The notes: generated from the sequence alone by a model not told the origin. A stretch of DNA of 64,000 nt from Endozoicomonas numazuensis (GCF_000722635.1 NZ_JOKH01000001.1:1419166-1483165); one strand, 5' to 3'; shown: positions 1 through 10,174, numbered from the stretch's first letter. Program-made: numbers and translations.

Positions 1-1318
1 GCAGGAAATCTCGATTATCACTTAAACCTGCCTGTTGATAATCAGACAAAGCCTGAGACATTTTATCGATAGCTGCTTCACGGCTTTCGGCCCAGACCAC
101 CAGTTTTGCCAGCATAGGGTCATAGTTGCTGGAGATATGATCACCTTGCTGAACACCGGTGTCGATACGGACATAATTCTTAGCCTGAGGCCACTGTAGA
201 TCCATAATTTTACCAGAGGAAGGTAAAAAATCGTGATCGGGGCTTTCGGCATAAATTCGAGCTTCAAGAGCATGACCATGACACTGGAGCTGCTCTTGAG
301 ATAAAGGTAAAGGGGCACCTGCTGCTATGGCCAGCTGCCATTCAACCAGATCCTGTCTGGTAATGGCTTCAGTCACAGGGTGTTCGACCTGCAGTCGTGT
401 GTTCATTTCCATGAAGTAAAAACGTTCACCGTCGACCAGAAACTCAACTGTTCCTGCTCCCCGATACTGGATCGCTTTGCCGGCAGCGACTGCCGCTTCT
501 CCCATGCTTTTCCGCATAGAGTCGGGGAGGTTAGGGGCGGGGGCTTCCTCAATGACCTTCTGGTGACGACGCTGCAATGAGCAGTCTCGGTCAAACAGAT
601 AAACGCCGGCATTGTGTCGATCGAAAAAGATTTGTACTTCTACATGGCGAGGTCTGGAAATGTAAGACTCGAGCAGCAAGTGGTCATCGCCAAAACTTTT
701 CCGGGCTTCTCTTCGGGCAGCCTGCAGACCTTCCTGCAATTGCTCTGCATGTTCAATAATTCTCATGCCCTTGCCGCCACCACCAAGAGCGGCTTTGACC
801 ATCAGGGGATAGCCAATGCGTTCAGCCTCCAGGGTCAGGGTTTCATCAGACTGGTCGTCACCATGATAGCCGGGACAAATAGGAACACTGGCTTTTTCCA
901 TCAAAGCTTTGGCTTCACTTTTTGACCCCATGGCTCGGATAGCTTCGTGCCCGGGCCCAATGAAGTGAATACCGGCCTCATGGCAGGCCTGTGCAAATTC
1001 TGCATTCTCAGACAGAAAGCCATAGCCCGGATGTACTGCCTGTGCGCCGGATTGTTGGGCTACTTCAATCAGCTTGTCGGTGCGAAGGTAGCTTTCCTGA
1101 GCGGGAGAAGAGCCAATGTAATAAGCCTCATCGGCCAGGGTTTTATGAAGTGCCTGGTAATCCGCATCGGAATAAACGGCTACTGTCTTGATTCCCAGTT
1201 TTCTGGCGGTTGCTATCACCCGGCAGGCGATTTCACCCCGGTTGGCAATGAGAATCTTATCGAAATGTTTCACGTTCTGGAGGCGGTTATTCGAGCTCAT
1301 GACGGTATTCTGACTCAT
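1..1318 (-). CDS. liuD: Methylcrotonyl-CoA carboxylase biotin-carboxylase (alpha) subunit, 3' end cut by window edge
   Basis: The minus-strand frame is open from 1318 to the window edge. Its N-terminus has the biotin-carboxylase signature [14 protein letters not shown] near residue 20, then [14 protein letters not shown], the ATP-grasp glycine loop GGGGKGMR, and [14 protein letters not shown] near residue 300. Only about 439 residues are visible, so the biotinyl domain lies outside the window. The start ATG overlaps the liuC stop (ATGA at 1315-1318), which implies translational coupling. The preceding gene encodes an MCC-type carboxyltransferase, so I assign the enzyme of leucine degradation that carboxylates 3-methylcrotonyl-CoA. 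Geranyl-CoA or acetyl-CoA carboxylase is less likely because of the liuABC context. Confidence 0.9.
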   Translation of the reverse strand, partial: MSQNTVMSSNNRLQNVKHFDKILIANRGEIACRVIATARKLGIKTVAVYSDADYQALHKTLADEAYYIGSSPAQESYLRTDKLIEVAQQSGAQAVHPGYGFLSENAEFAQACHEAGIHFIGPGHEAIRAMGSKSEAKALMEKASVPICPGYHGDDQSDETLTLEAERIGYPLMVKAALGGGGKGMRIIEHAEQLQEGLQAARREARKSFGDDHLLLESYISRPRHVEVQIFFDRHNAGVYLFDRDCSLQRRHQKVIEEAPAPNLPDSMRKSMGEAAVAAGKAIQYRGAGTVEFLVDGERFYFMEMNTRLQVEHPVTEAITRQDLVEWQLAIAAGAPLPLSQEQLQCHGHALEARIYAESPDHDFLPSSGKIMDLQWPQAKNYVRIDTGVQQGDHISSNYDPMLAKLVVWAESREAAIDKMSQALSDYQQAGLSDNRDFL

Positions 1319-2100
1319 GGCTGCCTCCAGGATGGGTGGCGTTTTTCAAGAAACGAGGCCAGACCTTCCTGGCCTTCGGGCGAGACCCGAACCCGGGCTA
1401 TTTCCCGGCAAGCCATTTCAACGAACTCATCATCAATAGGTCTGTTATGAACTTTGTGCAACATGCTTTTTGCCAGTCGGGTTGCTGACGGGCCATTACC
1501 AAGAATCTGTTGTGTCAGTTCATCGGCTTTGGCATTGAGCTCTGATAGCGGAACCAGTTCATGAAGCAACTCCAGTTCAAGCGCTTTTTCGCCAGAAAAT
1601 ACTTCCGCCGTGAGAAAGTACCGACGAGCCTGACGTGTACCAATGGCCTGCCCGACATAGGCGCTGATGACCGCAGGAATCAGACCAATCTTGACTTCGC
1701 TGAGGCTGAACCGGGTGTTTTCCGCACCGACTGCAATATCGCAGGCGGAAATTAACCCAATAGCACCACCAAAGGCGGCGCCCTGTACCACCGCCATAGT
1801 AGGCGCAGGGAAGTGATTCAAGGTGTAAAGCAGTTCCGATAGCGTACGAGCGTCGTCGTAATTTTCCTGCTCACTGAGATGAATGGAGTTCTTCATCCAG
1901 TTAAGGTCACCTCCGGCAGAAAAATGTTTGCCGGAGCCTCTCAGTTGCAGCAGTCGTGTCTCTTCACCAGACAGTTGTTTCAGTGCATCAATCAGTTCGC
2001 TGATCAGCTCTGCATTAAAGGCATTGCCCACTTCCGGACGGTTCATGGTGATGCTGGCAACGCCATTGCTGGCTGTTTCGATAATTAGAGGGTTACTCAT
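1315..2100 (-). CDS. liuC: Methylglutaconyl-CoA hydratase (enoyl-CoA hydratase family)
   Basis: A 261-aa crotonase-fold protein, the normal length for the family. It carries the oxyanion-hole segment [12 protein letters not shown] near residue 60 and [10 protein letters not shown] near 107, with the [12 protein letters not shown] block near 132. It lies between the carboxyltransferase and biotin-carboxylase genes, 17 bp after liuB and overlapping liuD by 4 bp. This is the standard order of the leucine/isovalerate operon, where the enzyme hydrates 3-methylglutaconyl-CoA to HMG-CoA. The assignment to this substrate rests on operon context; the fold itself is clear from sequence. Confidence 0.88.
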   Translation of the reverse strand: MSNPLIIETASNGVASITMNRPEVGNAFNAELISELIDALKQLSGEETRLLQLRGSGKHFSAGGDLNWMKNSIHLSEQENYDDARTLSELLYTLNHFPAPTMAVVQGAAFGGAIGLISACDIAVGAENTRFSLSEVKIGLIPAVISAYVGQAIGTRQARRYFLTAEVFSGEKALELELLHELVPLSELNAKADELTQQILGNGPSATRLAKSMLHKVHNRPIDDEFVEMACREIARVRVSPEGQEGLASFLEKRHPSWRQP

Positions 2101-2117
2101 GGTATTACTTCCCTGCC

Positions 2118-3725
2118 TTACATTCTGAAAATGCCGAAGCGAGTCTCTTCAATGGGAGCGTTCAGGGTTGCAGAAAGACTCTGGCCCAGAACATCACGGG
2201 TATCGGCGGGGTCAATAATGCCATCGTCCCAGAGTCTGGCACTGGCGTAGATAGGATTACCCTTGAGGTCATAAGTCTCAACAACGGGGTTTTTGATGGC
2301 GGCTTCTTCTTCCGCTGAAAGTGTTTCGCCCTTTCTTGCCAGACTGTCTTTTTTAACTTGAGCTAATACTTCAGCAGCTTGTTCTCCGCCCATGACCGAG
2401 ATTCTTGCATTGGGCCAGGTCCACAGGAATCTTGGATCATAAGCCCGACCACACATGCCATAGTTTCCGGCACCAAAACTGCCGCCAATAATGACAGTGA
2501 ACTTTGGGACAGCGGCGCAGGCTACAGCATTAACCATCTTGGCTCCGTCTTTAGCAATACCCCCTGCTTCATACATTGAACCCACCATAAAGCCCGTGAT
2601 GTTTTGCAAGAAAACCAGAGGTATACGTCTCTGACAACACAGTTCAATGAAGTGAGCACCTTTTTGGGCAGACTCAGAGAAAAGAACACCGTTGTTGGCC
2701 AGAATGCCAACCGGATGACCATGTATTCTGGCAAAGCCGCAGACCAGTGTATTGCCATAGCTGGCTTTAAATTCATCGAATTCAGAGCCGTCGACGATCC
2801 GGGCAATGACTTCACGAACGTCGTAGTTTTGCTTCAGGTCAGAAGGAATCAGGCCATAGAGCTCGCTGGGGTCATAGACAGGAGCAACGGGCTTTTCTAC
2901 CGGAATGGAATTGTTTTTCTTTTTGTTTAACCTGCCAATGGAGCGTCTGACGAGCTCAAGGGCATGGGCATCATTTTCCGCCATATGATCAGCCACACCA
3001 GACTGTTCGCAATGAACCTTGGCGCCGCCCAGTTCTTCAGCCGTCACTTCTTCCCCGGTGGCTGCTTTTACCAGCGGTGGGCCAGCCAGAAAGATGGTGC
3101 CCTGGCTTCTGACAATGATGGTTTCATCGGCCATGGCGGGTACATAAGCACCGCCTGCGGTACAAGATCCCATAACCGCTGCAATTTGGGGGATACCTTT
3201 GGCAGACATGTTGGCCTGATTAAAGAAAATTCGGCCAAAATGCTCTCGGTCTGGAAAGACTTCATCCTGGTAGGGGAGGTTGGCGCCTCCGGAATCCACC
3301 AGATAGATGCAGGGCAAATGATTTTGTTCGGCAATCGTCTGGGCACGCAGGTGTTTTTTTACAGTGAGTGGAAAGTAACTGCCGCCTTTCACAGTGGCAT
3401 CGTTGGCGACGATCATGCACTCGATACCGGCTACGAAGCCAATACCTGCAACAACACCGGCACAAGGTGCATCATTATTGTAAATGTCAGCGGCTGCAAA
3501 ACGACCGACTTCAAGAAAGGGGGAGTTGGGGTCAAGCAGTTGTGCAATACGATCCCTGGCTAACAGTTTGCCTCTGGCAATATGGTTTTCTCTGGACCTT
3601 GGACTGCCGCCCTGAGCAATGGTCTCAAAGCGTGAGTTGATTTGATCAACAAGAGCCTGCATATGTCGGCGGTTCTTGTGAAATTCGGGACTGTCGGGTG
3701 CCACTTTTGAAGATAATACGGGCAT
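2118..3725 (-). CDS. liuB: Methylcrotonyl-CoA carboxylase carboxyltransferase (beta) subunit
   Basis: A 535-aa acyl-CoA carboxyltransferase of normal length for MCC beta. Visible signatures are the N-terminal [17 protein letters not shown], the CoA-binding region with [20 protein letters not shown] and [13 protein letters not shown], and the C-terminal biotin-side domain with QNITGFMVG and [16 protein letters not shown]. The last two blocks are typical of methylcrotonyl rather than propionyl carboxylases. It would transfer the carboxyl group from biotin to 3-methylcrotonyl-CoA together with LiuD. It is separated from upstream liuA by 166 bp, longer than the other junctions in the operon, so a second promoter there is possible. 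Confidence 0.92.
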   Translation of the reverse strand: MPVLSSKVAPDSPEFHKNRRHMQALVDQINSRFETIAQGGSPRSRENHIARGKLLARDRIAQLLDPNSPFLEVGRFAAADIYNNDAPCAGVVAGIGFVAGIECMIVANDATVKGGSYFPLTVKKHLRAQTIAEQNHLPCIYLVDSGGANLPYQDEVFPDREHFGRIFFNQANMSAKGIPQIAAVMGSCTAGGAYVPAMADETIIVRSQGTIFLAGPPLVKAATGEEVTAEELGGAKVHCEQSGVADHMAENDAHALELVRRSIGRLNKKKNNSIPVEKPVAPVYDPSELYGLIPSDLKQNYDVREVIARIVDGSEFDEFKASYGNTLVCGFARIHGHPVGILANNGVLFSESAQKGAHFIELCCQRRIPLVFLQNITGFMVGSMYEAGGIAKDGAKMVNAVACAAVPKFTVIIGGSFGAGNYGMCGRAYDPRFLWTWPNARISVMGGEQAAEVLAQVKKDSLARKGETLSAEEEAAIKNPVVETYDLKGNPIYASARLWDDGIIDPADTRDVLGQSLSATLNAPIEETRFGIFRM

Positions 3726-3812
3726 ATCGATCGCCTGTGATGAAACAGTTTCTTTTGCTCATGATCTTGCAGCGTTGCGATTAGAGGTTAGATCACATAC
3801 CGCATAGCAAGG

Positions 3813-3821
3813 TCATGGCTG
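3813..3821 (-). promoter_or_regulatory. Copy of the CAGCCATGA motif in the liuA-liuB gap
   Basis: The minus strand reads AAACAGCCATGACC about 88 bp upstream of the liuB start. It matches nine of ten bases of a motif seen upstream of several steroid genes in this window (see 7585, 15587, 32257, 49140). A regulatory function is inference only. The rest of the 3726-3891 gap shows no gene. Confidence 0.3.
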
Positions 3822-3891
3822 TTTCAGATTTCTTATTATTGTTTTGGCAGCATTACCCCCCCAAAGAGGTCAGCAATGCTGCAAGGCGCTG

Positions 3892-5055
3892 TTAGCGAGA
3901 TTCCTGAAACAGTTCCCTGCCAATCAGCATACGACGGATTTCTGATGTTCCGGCACCAATCTCATAAAGTTTGGCATCCCTGAGCAAGCGGCCTGTCGGG
4001 TAGTCGTTGATATAGCCATTGCCACCCAGAATTTGAATCGCATCCAGAGCCATCTGGGTAGCACGTTCAGCGCAATAAAGAATGACACCTGCTGCGTCTT
4101 TACGGGTGCTTTCTCCACGGTCACAGGCGGCAGCCACTGCATAAAGATAGGCTTTACTGGCGTTCATCTGACTGTACATGTCGGCTACTTTGCCCTGAAT
4201 CAGTTGAAATTCACCAATAGATTGACCGAACTGCTTTCGGTCATGAATGTAGGGGATCACGATATCCATGCAGGATTGCATGATACCGGTAGGGCCACCA
4301 GACAAAACAACCCGTTCGTAATCGAGACCGCTCATGAGAACAGCTACGCCCTCATTAACGGTACCCAGCACATTTTCTTCGGGGACTTCACAATCCTCAA
4401 AAACCAGTTCGCAGGTGTTTGAACCTCTCATGCCCAGTTTGTCGAGCTTTTGGGCACGAGAGAAACCTTTGAAGTCCCGCTCTACGATAAAGGCCGTTAT
4501 GCCTCGTGAGCCTTTTTCGGGTTCAGTTTTTGCGTAAATAACATAGGTATGGGCATCAGGACCGTTGGTGATCCACATTTTGTTGCCATTAAGAATATAT
4601 CTGTCGTTTTTCTTCTCGGCTTTCAACTTCATGCTGACAACATCTGAGCCTGCATTGGGCTCACTCATGGCCAGTGCGCCGATATGCTCGCCAGAGATTA
4701 ATTTGGGAAGGTACTTTTGCTTCTGAGCTTCGTTGCCATTTCGTTTGATCTGGTTGACACACAGATTGGAGTGAGCGCCGTAACTGAGAGCTACCGATGC
4801 AGACGCCCGGCTGATCTCTTCCATGGCAATGGCATGAGCGAGGTACCCCATACCAGATCCCCCGTATTCCTCTTCTACCGTGATGCCCAGTAATCCCATT
4901 TCTCCGAACTTCTGCCAGAGATCCATGGGGAATTGGTTGCTGCGGTCGACTTCCTGGGCACGAGGGGCAATTTCATTGTCGCAAAACTGTTTGACCTGCT
5001 CTCTCAGCATGTCATTGGTTTCACCCAGATTAAAGTTGAATGTCAGGTAACTCAT
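3892..5055 (-). CDS. liuA: Isovaleryl-CoA dehydrogenase
   Basis: A 387-aa acyl-CoA dehydrogenase. The FAD/substrate signature [13 protein letters not shown] begins near residue 127, WITNG near 161, and the C-terminal ETF-docking end reads [17 protein letters not shown]. Glu247 in [11 protein letters not shown] sits where isovaleryl-CoA dehydrogenases place their catalytic base, which separates it from short-chain enzymes. It oxidises isovaleryl-CoA to 3-methylcrotonyl-CoA in leucine breakdown and is the first gene of the operon. No MerR-type LiuR gene is seen next to it. The 229 bp upstream (5056-5284) hold the repeated phrase GCTATAGGCA (near 5085 and 5103) but no gene. Confidence 0.92.
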   Translation of the reverse strand: MSYLTFNFNLGETNDMLREQVKQFCDNEIAPRAQEVDRSNQFPMDLWQKFGEMGLLGITVEEEYGGSGMGYLAHAIAMEEISRASASVALSYGAHSNLCVNQIKRNGNEAQKQKYLPKLISGEHIGALAMSEPNAGSDVVSMKLKAEKKNDRYILNGNKMWITNGPDAHTYVIYAKTEPEKGSRGITAFIVERDFKGFSRAQKLDKLGMRGSNTCELVFEDCEVPEENVLGTVNEGVAVLMSGLDYERVVLSGGPTGIMQSCMDIVIPYIHDRKQFGQSIGEFQLIQGKVADMYSQMNASKAYLYAVAAACDRGESTRKDAAGVILYCAERATQMALDAIQILGGNGYINDYPTGRLLRDAKLYEIGAGTSEIRRMLIGRELFQESR

Positions 5056-5284
5056 CGAACGTCTCTTTGCTTATATTATTTTTGGCTATAGGCAGTGTTT
5101 AGCTATAGGCATTGTGAATTCGTTGGCTGCAATCCAGAAGGTTGTCCCGGAATACGCCTGAACCTGCAGTTACAGGGTAAGCAACTGCACAATATGAGAT
5201 CGGTCAAGCGATAGTGTTTCACTTCTCAGAGTAAACGTAAATGCCCATTGTCGAAAGGCAGAATTTCCAGAGCAGAGGGACGCG

Positions 5285-6352
5285 TTATCTGTGCTTGCCA
5301 GCATAACGGTTATGGCTATTCCATGAGCTGCCATAATCAAAATGATCAATAGCAATGGCATCAGGGTATTTAATGCATGGAAAGAGGTAGAAGAGACCTG
5401 ATGTACCATTGACTGTCAGGTATCGCATTTCTTTTAAATACATCTGGGGGAATTTATACTGAGGATCGGCTTCGGCAACACAAGAGTCATACCCCGCTTC
5501 TCTTAATTTCAAAGCGGTTTCTGCCAGGGTGGTGTCAGACGAAAAATCCTCCTCCCTGGGTGCCCAGTCTATATAGGGGTAAATTTTTGAATGAGGGAGC
5601 ATAAGCCAGCCCAGTTGTTGATCAGGTGCTGCAGATCTGAACCAGCTCTCAATTTCTTTAAGGAAAAAGCCAGGGCCAAAAATGTCAACTTTTGAGTAGG
5701 CAATCTTGGCTTCCAGGCTGTGGATCGAAGACAGCATCTTGGATAATGCCGGGTGGTCAGGCTCCGCAGCAAAAAAACCGTTGCTTAAATAGCCTTTCTG
5801 AGAGCTTGAAAATGCAAACTCGTTGGCCGTGATCAGATTGTAAATGGACTGTGTAATCAGATCGCTCAGTTCCTCTGGTTTGAGTAACTCAAATTTCATG
5901 TCAAAGTAGAATCCACCAAAGTCATAGATAATACGATACCGCAGTGTGTCGCCGAGGCTGGCAAGGTGATTATCTTTGGATGTTTTATGTCGTTCCAGAA
6001 TAGCCAGAATGGTCGAATACTCATTATCAAACAGTTCACCTATGTAGTATTCTTTCGTAGAATAGCCTGACTCGGTCCAGGTGTGTCGGATGATTTTTCC
6101 ATTCTGTTCAAAAAAGTTGTTCTGAGTGGCTCGCCACAGGTTATACTCCCAGCCTTTGACCTTTTTAAAACTCTGGCTGATGATATGCAGGTATTCGGGT
6201 AGTTTATCGCCAATCCAGATTTGATGAATCTTACCCGGAATTGCTGCTTCGGTGCAGCCTGAAAGCAAGGCAAACAATAAAATGAGTGACCGACAAACAC
6301 TAAAAAGTGCAGGGTTAGCCCCATTTTTTATACTTATCAATTTGGAATCCAT
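5285..6352 (-). CDS. GT32/TcdA-type glycosyltransferase-like lipoprotein with an altered DxD motif
   Basis: A 355-aa protein. Residues 14-33 form a hydrophobic segment ending in LLSGC, a lipobox with Cys33. The GT-A sugar-transferase domain of the GT32/TcdB-like family follows: IPGKIHQIWIG (38-48), GDTLRYRIIYDFGG (134-147), then FYFDMKFE (148-155). Family members normally have DxD at this last position; here it is Asp151-Met-Lys153, so metal and nucleotide-sugar binding may be lost or altered. A bacterial lipoprotein carrying a glycosyltransferase domain suggests an exported role, possibly on host or surface glycans, but this is inference. It is not co-oriented with the TetR gene on its other side. 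Confidence 0.6.
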   Translation of the reverse strand: MDSKLISIKNGANPALFSVCRSLILLFALLSGCTEAAIPGKIHQIWIGDKLPEYLHIISQSFKKVKGWEYNLWRATQNNFFEQNGKIIRHTWTESGYSTKEYYIGELFDNEYSTILAILERHKTSKDNHLASLGDTLRYRIIYDFGGFYFDMKFELLKPEELSDLITQSIYNLITANEFAFSSSQKGYLSNGFFAAEPDHPALSKMLSSIHSLEAKIAYSKVDIFGPGFFLKEIESWFRSAAPDQQLGWLMLPHSKIYPYIDWAPREEDFSSDTTLAETALKLREAGYDSCVAEADPQYKFPQMYLKEMRYLTVNGTSGLFYLFPCIKYPDAIAIDHFDYGSSWNSHNRYAGKHR

Positions 6353-6640
6353 TTTTTAACCGGTGCAGTAGAATTAAAACTTCAGCTCCAAGTGGAGTTC
6401 GTCCCAAAAGGCCTTAGATGTTAAGCTGGCGTTTTATTTGAGGGGTTGTTCGCAGTTGTTTCAAACAGCTTTGAGCAGAAAATGTCGGCATTATACCAAT
6501 ACCAGAATGGGCAAAGAGTTTTAATGGCCAGCATTTCAATGCAAATAATTGAGATAATATAGACAGGCTTTTGACAACTGGCAGCCTATATAACTGAACT
6601 GACCAGTTTTTATTTAAATGAAATTAAAGCGAGTAATCTA

Positions 6641-6660
6641 ATTAAGTTAATTAACTTAAT
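6641..6660. promoter_or_regulatory. Perfect 20-bp palindrome, probable TetR operator
   Basis: ATTAAGTTAATTAACTTAAT is its own reverse complement and ends 15 bp before the TetR start codon at 6676. Position and symmetry suggest autoregulation by the TetR protein. The rest of the 6353-6675 gap is AT-rich with no recognisable gene. Confidence 0.55.
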
Positions 6661-6675
6661 ATTTATGGCACCATT

Positions 6676-7326
6676 ATGAATGCAATTATACAGCTGACAG
6701 ACGCTAAGGAAGCACTGGTAAAGGCAGCGGAAAAGCTAATAGCCGAAAGAGGGCTAGATGCTGTTTCAGATCGTGAAATAGCCAGAGCCGCAGGACAGAA
6801 AAATAATTCTGCCGTTCAGTACCATTTTGGTGACCGGGCCGGATTGATAAACGCCATTCTGGATTACCGGATGATTCCCCTCAATCAGAAGCGTCATGAG
6901 ATGCTTGATGAAATTCTCAGTGGAGACGAGGCTCCAACCACTAGAGATCTGGTGAAAGTTCTGGTGATCCCTTATATGGAACACCTGAAAGCGTCCAGAG
7001 AGGAGAGCTCCTATACCAGTCTTATCAGTCAACTTTTCCAGCGTGGCAATCAGCAGATTGTTGCCATGGATACCGCCAGGAGTAGTTCTCTGGTTCGTAT
7101 GACTGAAGCATTTGAGGCGGTTTTGCCAGAACTGAGTATTAAAGAGCTCTATGCCAGACTGACATTCATGGGATCGATGGTGATACATACGGTCGCTCGC
7201 TGGGATCAGCAGTGCAGGTTGGATCCACAGACCTGGACACCGGAGCATCTTGGTGAGCAGTCTCAATTCTTGATCGAGTTTATAGCCGGTGGTATGGATC
7301 AGGATGCCCTGCCAGGTGTTGTATAA
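6676..7326 (+). CDS. TetR/AcrR-family transcriptional regulator
   Basis: A 216-aa protein with the N-terminal TetR helix-turn-helix at about residues 14-60: KLIAERGLDAVSDREIARAAG, then NNSAVQYHFGDRAGLINAIL. The C-terminal half has no specific signature I can name. It sits at the left border of the steroid block, in front of a large acyl-CoA dehydrogenase, with a perfect palindrome just upstream. I infer a local repressor responding to a steroid or acyl-CoA intermediate. It does not show the features I would need to call it KstR or KstR2. Confidence 0.85.
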   Translation: MNAIIQLTDAKEALVKAAEKLIAERGLDAVSDREIARAAGQKNNSAVQYHFGDRAGLINAILDYRMIPLNQKRHEMLDEILSGDEAPTTRDLVKVLVIPYMEHLKASREESSYTSLISQLFQRGNQQIVAMDTARSSSLVRMTEAFEAVLPELSIKELYARLTFMGSMVIHTVARWDQQCRLDPQTWTPEHLGEQSQFLIEFIAGGMDQDALPGVV

Positions 7327-7667
7327 CCTCTGAAAGAAACAGGTATGGCTACTAAAAGTGCTGGATAGCGTTTCTCTCTACCTCTTAGGATTAAATCATC
7401 CTCTTCCCCGGACTTTTCCCTAGTGCAAATGGAGTATTGCCGGGGAGGGCCTTTCTATTAGAGTTCACCTCATAAAGATTCGAACAATCGTCTTAAATCA
7501 TCATTTCAGAGGCTGACACAGTGCCAGGTCTCCAGAGACAGGCCACTTTTATTCCTGACTTCAAATAGCCTCTGAATAGATAAACAGCCATGAGCCTTAT
7601 CAGCCATGAGCCTTATCAGCCATGAGCGATAAGAAATTCACGGAAGACAGTATCTGAGGACTGATAC
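7327..7667 (+). other. Intergenic region upstream of the large acyl-CoA dehydrogenase
   Basis: 341 bp without a convincing gene. It contains an inverted CCCCGG/CCGGGG pair (about 7405-7446) that may act as a weak terminator for the TetR gene, and a 16-bp tandem repeat annotated separately. A small open frame starting at the third repeat (ATG at 7621, about 11 codons) ends just before the downstream start; it could be chance. Confidence 0.5.
7585..7632 (+). repeat. Three 16-bp tandem copies of the CAGCCATGAGC motif
   Basis: CAGCCATGAGCCTTAT occurs at 7585 and 7601, and a third unit, CAGCCATGAGCGATAA, at 7617. The array ends about 35 bp before the acyl-CoA dehydrogenase start. The same core occurs singly upstream of other steroid genes, so this could be a multi-site operator. 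Confidence 0.6.
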
Positions 7668-9464
7668 ATGCCCGAGTATAAAGCGCCACTGCGTGACATC
7701 CAGTTTGTTTTGAATGACCTGCTGAATTCCGAGCAGCACTACGCAGGTCTTGAGGGGTGTGAACAGGTGTCCCCTGATGTGTTGAACGCTATCGTCGAAG
7801 AGGGCGCAAGGTTCGCAGAAAATACCCTGCATCCCCTGCAAAAAGTGGGCGATGAGGAAGGCTGTCAGTTTGAAGACGGTCAGGTGACTACACCCACCGG
7901 ATTTAAAGAAGCCTTTAAATTGTGGGGTGAGGGCGGTTGGCAAGCGCTTGGCGTACCCGAGAAGGACGGTGGACAGGGGCTCCCTAATTCAGTGGGAGCC
8001 TGTATTTCAGAGTTGGCAGGCTCTGCTAACTGGGCGTTCAATATGTATACAGGTCTGGCGCTGGCGCCGGTGACCTGTTTGTTAAATGGCGGTACTGAAG
8101 AACAAAAACAGCGCTATTTACCAAAAATTCTGACCGGCGAGTCGGCCGGAGCCATGTGTCTGACAGAAGCGCACTGTGGATCAGATGTTGGTTTGTTACG
8201 TACCAAGGCCAAGCCTAATGGCGACGGTACCTATACATTGTCAGGTACCAAGATTTTCATATCCGGTGGTGAGCAGGATCTGACGGATAACATTGTCCAT
8301 GCCATTCTTGCCCGAGTCGAGGGTGCGCCTGAAGGAACCAAAGGTGTTTCTCTGTTTATTGCCCCTAAATACTGGATCGAAGAAGATGGGTCAAAAGGGG
8401 ACTTTAACCATATCACCTGTGGTTCAATTGAGAAAAAAATGGGCCTGAAGGGTTCCGCTACGTGTGTCATGAACTACGACGGTGCACGTGCAGTTCTCCT
8501 GGGAGAAGAAGGTCGAGGCCTGGATATAATGTTCAAGCTGATGAACTCCGCTCGTCTGGGGACTGCTTTGCAGGGGCTTTCAATGTCAGAAGCTTCTCTG
8601 CAGGGGTCCATCACTTATGCCAGAGAGCGTTTGCAAATGCGTTCGCTGACAGGCCCAAAAAATCCTGATGGTGCTGCAGATCCGATCATTGTTCACCCCG
8701 ATGTTCGTCGTATGCTGATGACTCAAAAAGCCTTTACAGAAGGCTCCCGAGCTTTTGTCTACTGGTTGGCTCAGCTGGTGGATCATGAAAACTATGGCAA
8801 CGAAGAACAAAAGAAAGAAGCTGAAGATCTGCTGGGTATGTTGACGCCGATTGCCAAAGCCTTCTGTACAGAAGTGTCTCAGGAAGTCACTAATCTGGGT
8901 ATGCAGGTATTGGGTGGTCATGGCTACATTTCTGAACACGGCATGGAACAAATAGTCAGGGATGGGCGTATATCAACGATATACGAAGGAACAACAGGTA
9001 TTCAGGCGCTCGATCTGCTGGGTAGAAAAGTAATGGGCAGCCAGGGAGCGCTTTTAGCAAGCGTTACCAAGCGGATTCACAAATACTGCAAAGCCAATAG
9101 TGATAATGAAAGTCTTCAGGCATTCATTGAACCCATGCAAGCTCTGAACAAGGAGTGGGGTGAGATCACTATGCATGTAGGTGAAAAAACCATGTCGAAT
9201 CCTGATGAACTGGGAGCCGCCTCTGTAGATTACCTGATGTACTCTGGCTATGTCATTCTGGGTTATCTCTGGATGCAAATGGCCAATGTTGCCCAGAGAG
9301 AGATTGCTGAAGGCTCAACAGACCCACTGTACAAGTCGAAGGTAGCAACGGCACAATTCTATTTCGATCGTTTATTGCCCAGAGCTCAGGCTCATAAGGC
9401 TGCGATCATGGCTGGTGCAGAAAGTACCATGAGCCTGACAGAAGAAGAGTTTGTGTTCGTTTAA
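7668..9464 (+). CDS. Large acyl-CoA dehydrogenase (DmdC/FadE5-like, with C-terminal extension)
   Basis: A 598-aa acyl-CoA dehydrogenase, about 200 residues longer than the common type. The core has AMCLTEAHCGSDVG near residue 162, IFISGGEQDL near 197 and the catalytic-base region DGRISTIYEGTTGIQALDLLGRK near 425. An extra C-terminal domain follows, as in 3-methylmercaptopropionyl-CoA dehydrogenase and mycobacterial FadE5. A Shine-Dalgarno GAGGA lies 9 bp before the ATG. Neighbouring steroid genes and the repeated upstream motif suggest it acts on a steroid side-chain or ring-derived acyl-CoA; the substrate cannot be read from sequence. Confidence 0.85.
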   Translation: MPEYKAPLRDIQFVLNDLLNSEQHYAGLEGCEQVSPDVLNAIVEEGARFAENTLHPLQKVGDEEGCQFEDGQVTTPTGFKEAFKLWGEGGWQALGVPEKDGGQGLPNSVGACISELAGSANWAFNMYTGLALAPVTCLLNGGTEEQKQRYLPKILTGESAGAMCLTEAHCGSDVGLLRTKAKPNGDGTYTLSGTKIFISGGEQDLTDNIVHAILARVEGAPEGTKGVSLFIAPKYWIEEDGSKGDFNHITCGSIEKKMGLKGSATCVMNYDGARAVLLGEEGRGLDIMFKLMNSARLGTALQGLSMSEASLQGSITYARERLQMRSLTGPKNPDGAADPIIVHPDVRRMLMTQKAFTEGSRAFVYWLAQLVDHENYGNEEQKKEAEDLLGMLTPIAKAFCTEVSQEVTNLGMQVLGGHGYISEHGMEQIVRDGRISTIYEGTTGIQALDLLGRKVMGSQGALLASVTKRIHKYCKANSDNESLQAFIEPMQALNKEWGEITMHVGEKTMSNPDELGAASVDYLMYSGYVILGYLWMQMANVAQREIAEGSTDPLYKSKVATAQFYFDRLLPRAQAHKAAIMAGAESTMSLTEEEFVFV

Positions 9465-9468
9465 ATAA

Positions 9469-9507
9469 AAAATGAGCTTGCCAGTAAATCGGGTGAGCTC
9501 TTTTTTG
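9469..9507 (+). terminator. Rho-independent terminator after the large acyl-CoA dehydrogenase
   Basis: AAAAAATGAGCT pairs imperfectly with GAGCTCTTTTTT around a 13-nt loop. The T tract runs into the ribosome-binding region of the next small gene. Confidence 0.6.
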
Positions 9508-9518
9508 AAAAAAGGCTT

Positions 9519-10001
9519 TTGAGTATCAATATCCGAAAAGCAAAGCCATCAGAATGGGATGAAATCTTTCTGATGGGGTTCAGCACCTGGGGTGATGGGC
9601 TGGCAAAAGAAGATTATCTGAAAGAATGTCATGAAAGCGAAAAATACCAACAGGGTCATTGGTATGTTCTTGAAAAAGAAAGTAAGCCGGTTTCATCGCT
9701 TATTATTTACGAAAATCTCTTTAATTTGCCAGAAGCTTGTTTTGGTATAGGGTCTGTTGCTACCCATGAAGATCAATATAGAAGGGGTTATGCTTCAAAA
9801 CTTGTGAAAGAAATATCTAAAAAATTCAAAGAACTGGATGCTCGGGGGATTTTCTTATTCTCAGATATAAATCCAGAGTTTTATAGAAAACTGGGCTTTG
9901 AATCAATTACTGCGAATCAACCTTATGACGATACTACCTGCATGGTTTTGCCTTTTAAAAGCAGAGAGCATTTGCTTTTAAAAATGCCTGATTATTTTTG
10001 A
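9519..10001 (+). CDS. GNAT-family N-acetyltransferase
   Basis: A 160-aa protein starting with TTG at 9519 behind AAAAAGG. It shows a GNAT core: GSVATHEDQYRRGYASKLVKEI (about residues 84-105, the acetyl-CoA binding motif with RRGYAS) and a late FYRKLGFESI segment near 126. N-terminal RKAKPSEWDEIF is the usual first beta strand. No close substrate can be proposed. The gene sits between a terminator and a bidirectional terminator, so it appears to be transcribed alone. Base use looks AT-richer than the neighbours. Confidence 0.75.
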   Translation: MSINIRKAKPSEWDEIFLMGFSTWGDGLAKEDYLKECHESEKYQQGHWYVLEKESKPVSSLIIYENLFNLPEACFGIGSVATHEDQYRRGYASKLVKEISKKFKELDARGIFLFSDINPEFYRKLGFESITANQPYDDTTCMVLPFKSREHLLLKMPDYF

Positions 10002-10052
10002 TTATGAAGAGTAAGTACCTGACCAGTTGTTTTCGAATATCTGGACGGCGGC

Positions 10053-10133
10053 TTTTTTCATCCTTCTGCGTTCCAACTCTGGTTACGTAGCTAAGGCTAC
10101 GCGCCCGGCGTTGCGCTTTGAAGGATGAAAAAA
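10053..10133. repeat. Imperfect long-hairpin (REP-like) element
   Basis: TTTTTTCATCCTT (10053-10065) is the exact reverse complement of AAGGATGAAAAAA (10121-10133). An inner hairpin CGTAGC-TAAG-GCTACG lies at 10086-10101. The surrounding phrase resembles short palindromic repeats scattered in marine gammaproteobacteria; only one copy was seen here. Confidence 0.55.
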
Positions 10134-10174
10134 TCCACTCGCCGGAATATGCGCAAGTAACTGACCAGATACTT

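Noticed and set aside
2964-3563. 199-aa plus-strand open frame over liuB
   Set aside because: It is antisense to a clearly conserved carboxyltransferase and has no family motif.
6676-7326. TetR gene as KstR
   Set aside because: No KstR-type operator was found in front of the steroid genes, and the C-terminal domain shows no signature I recognise.
7621-7662. Leader-peptide frame starting in the third CAGCCATGAGC unit
   Set aside because: Similar short frames exist at 15592 and 32262 but encode unrelated peptides; the shared part is the DNA motif, so a site is more likely than a peptide.
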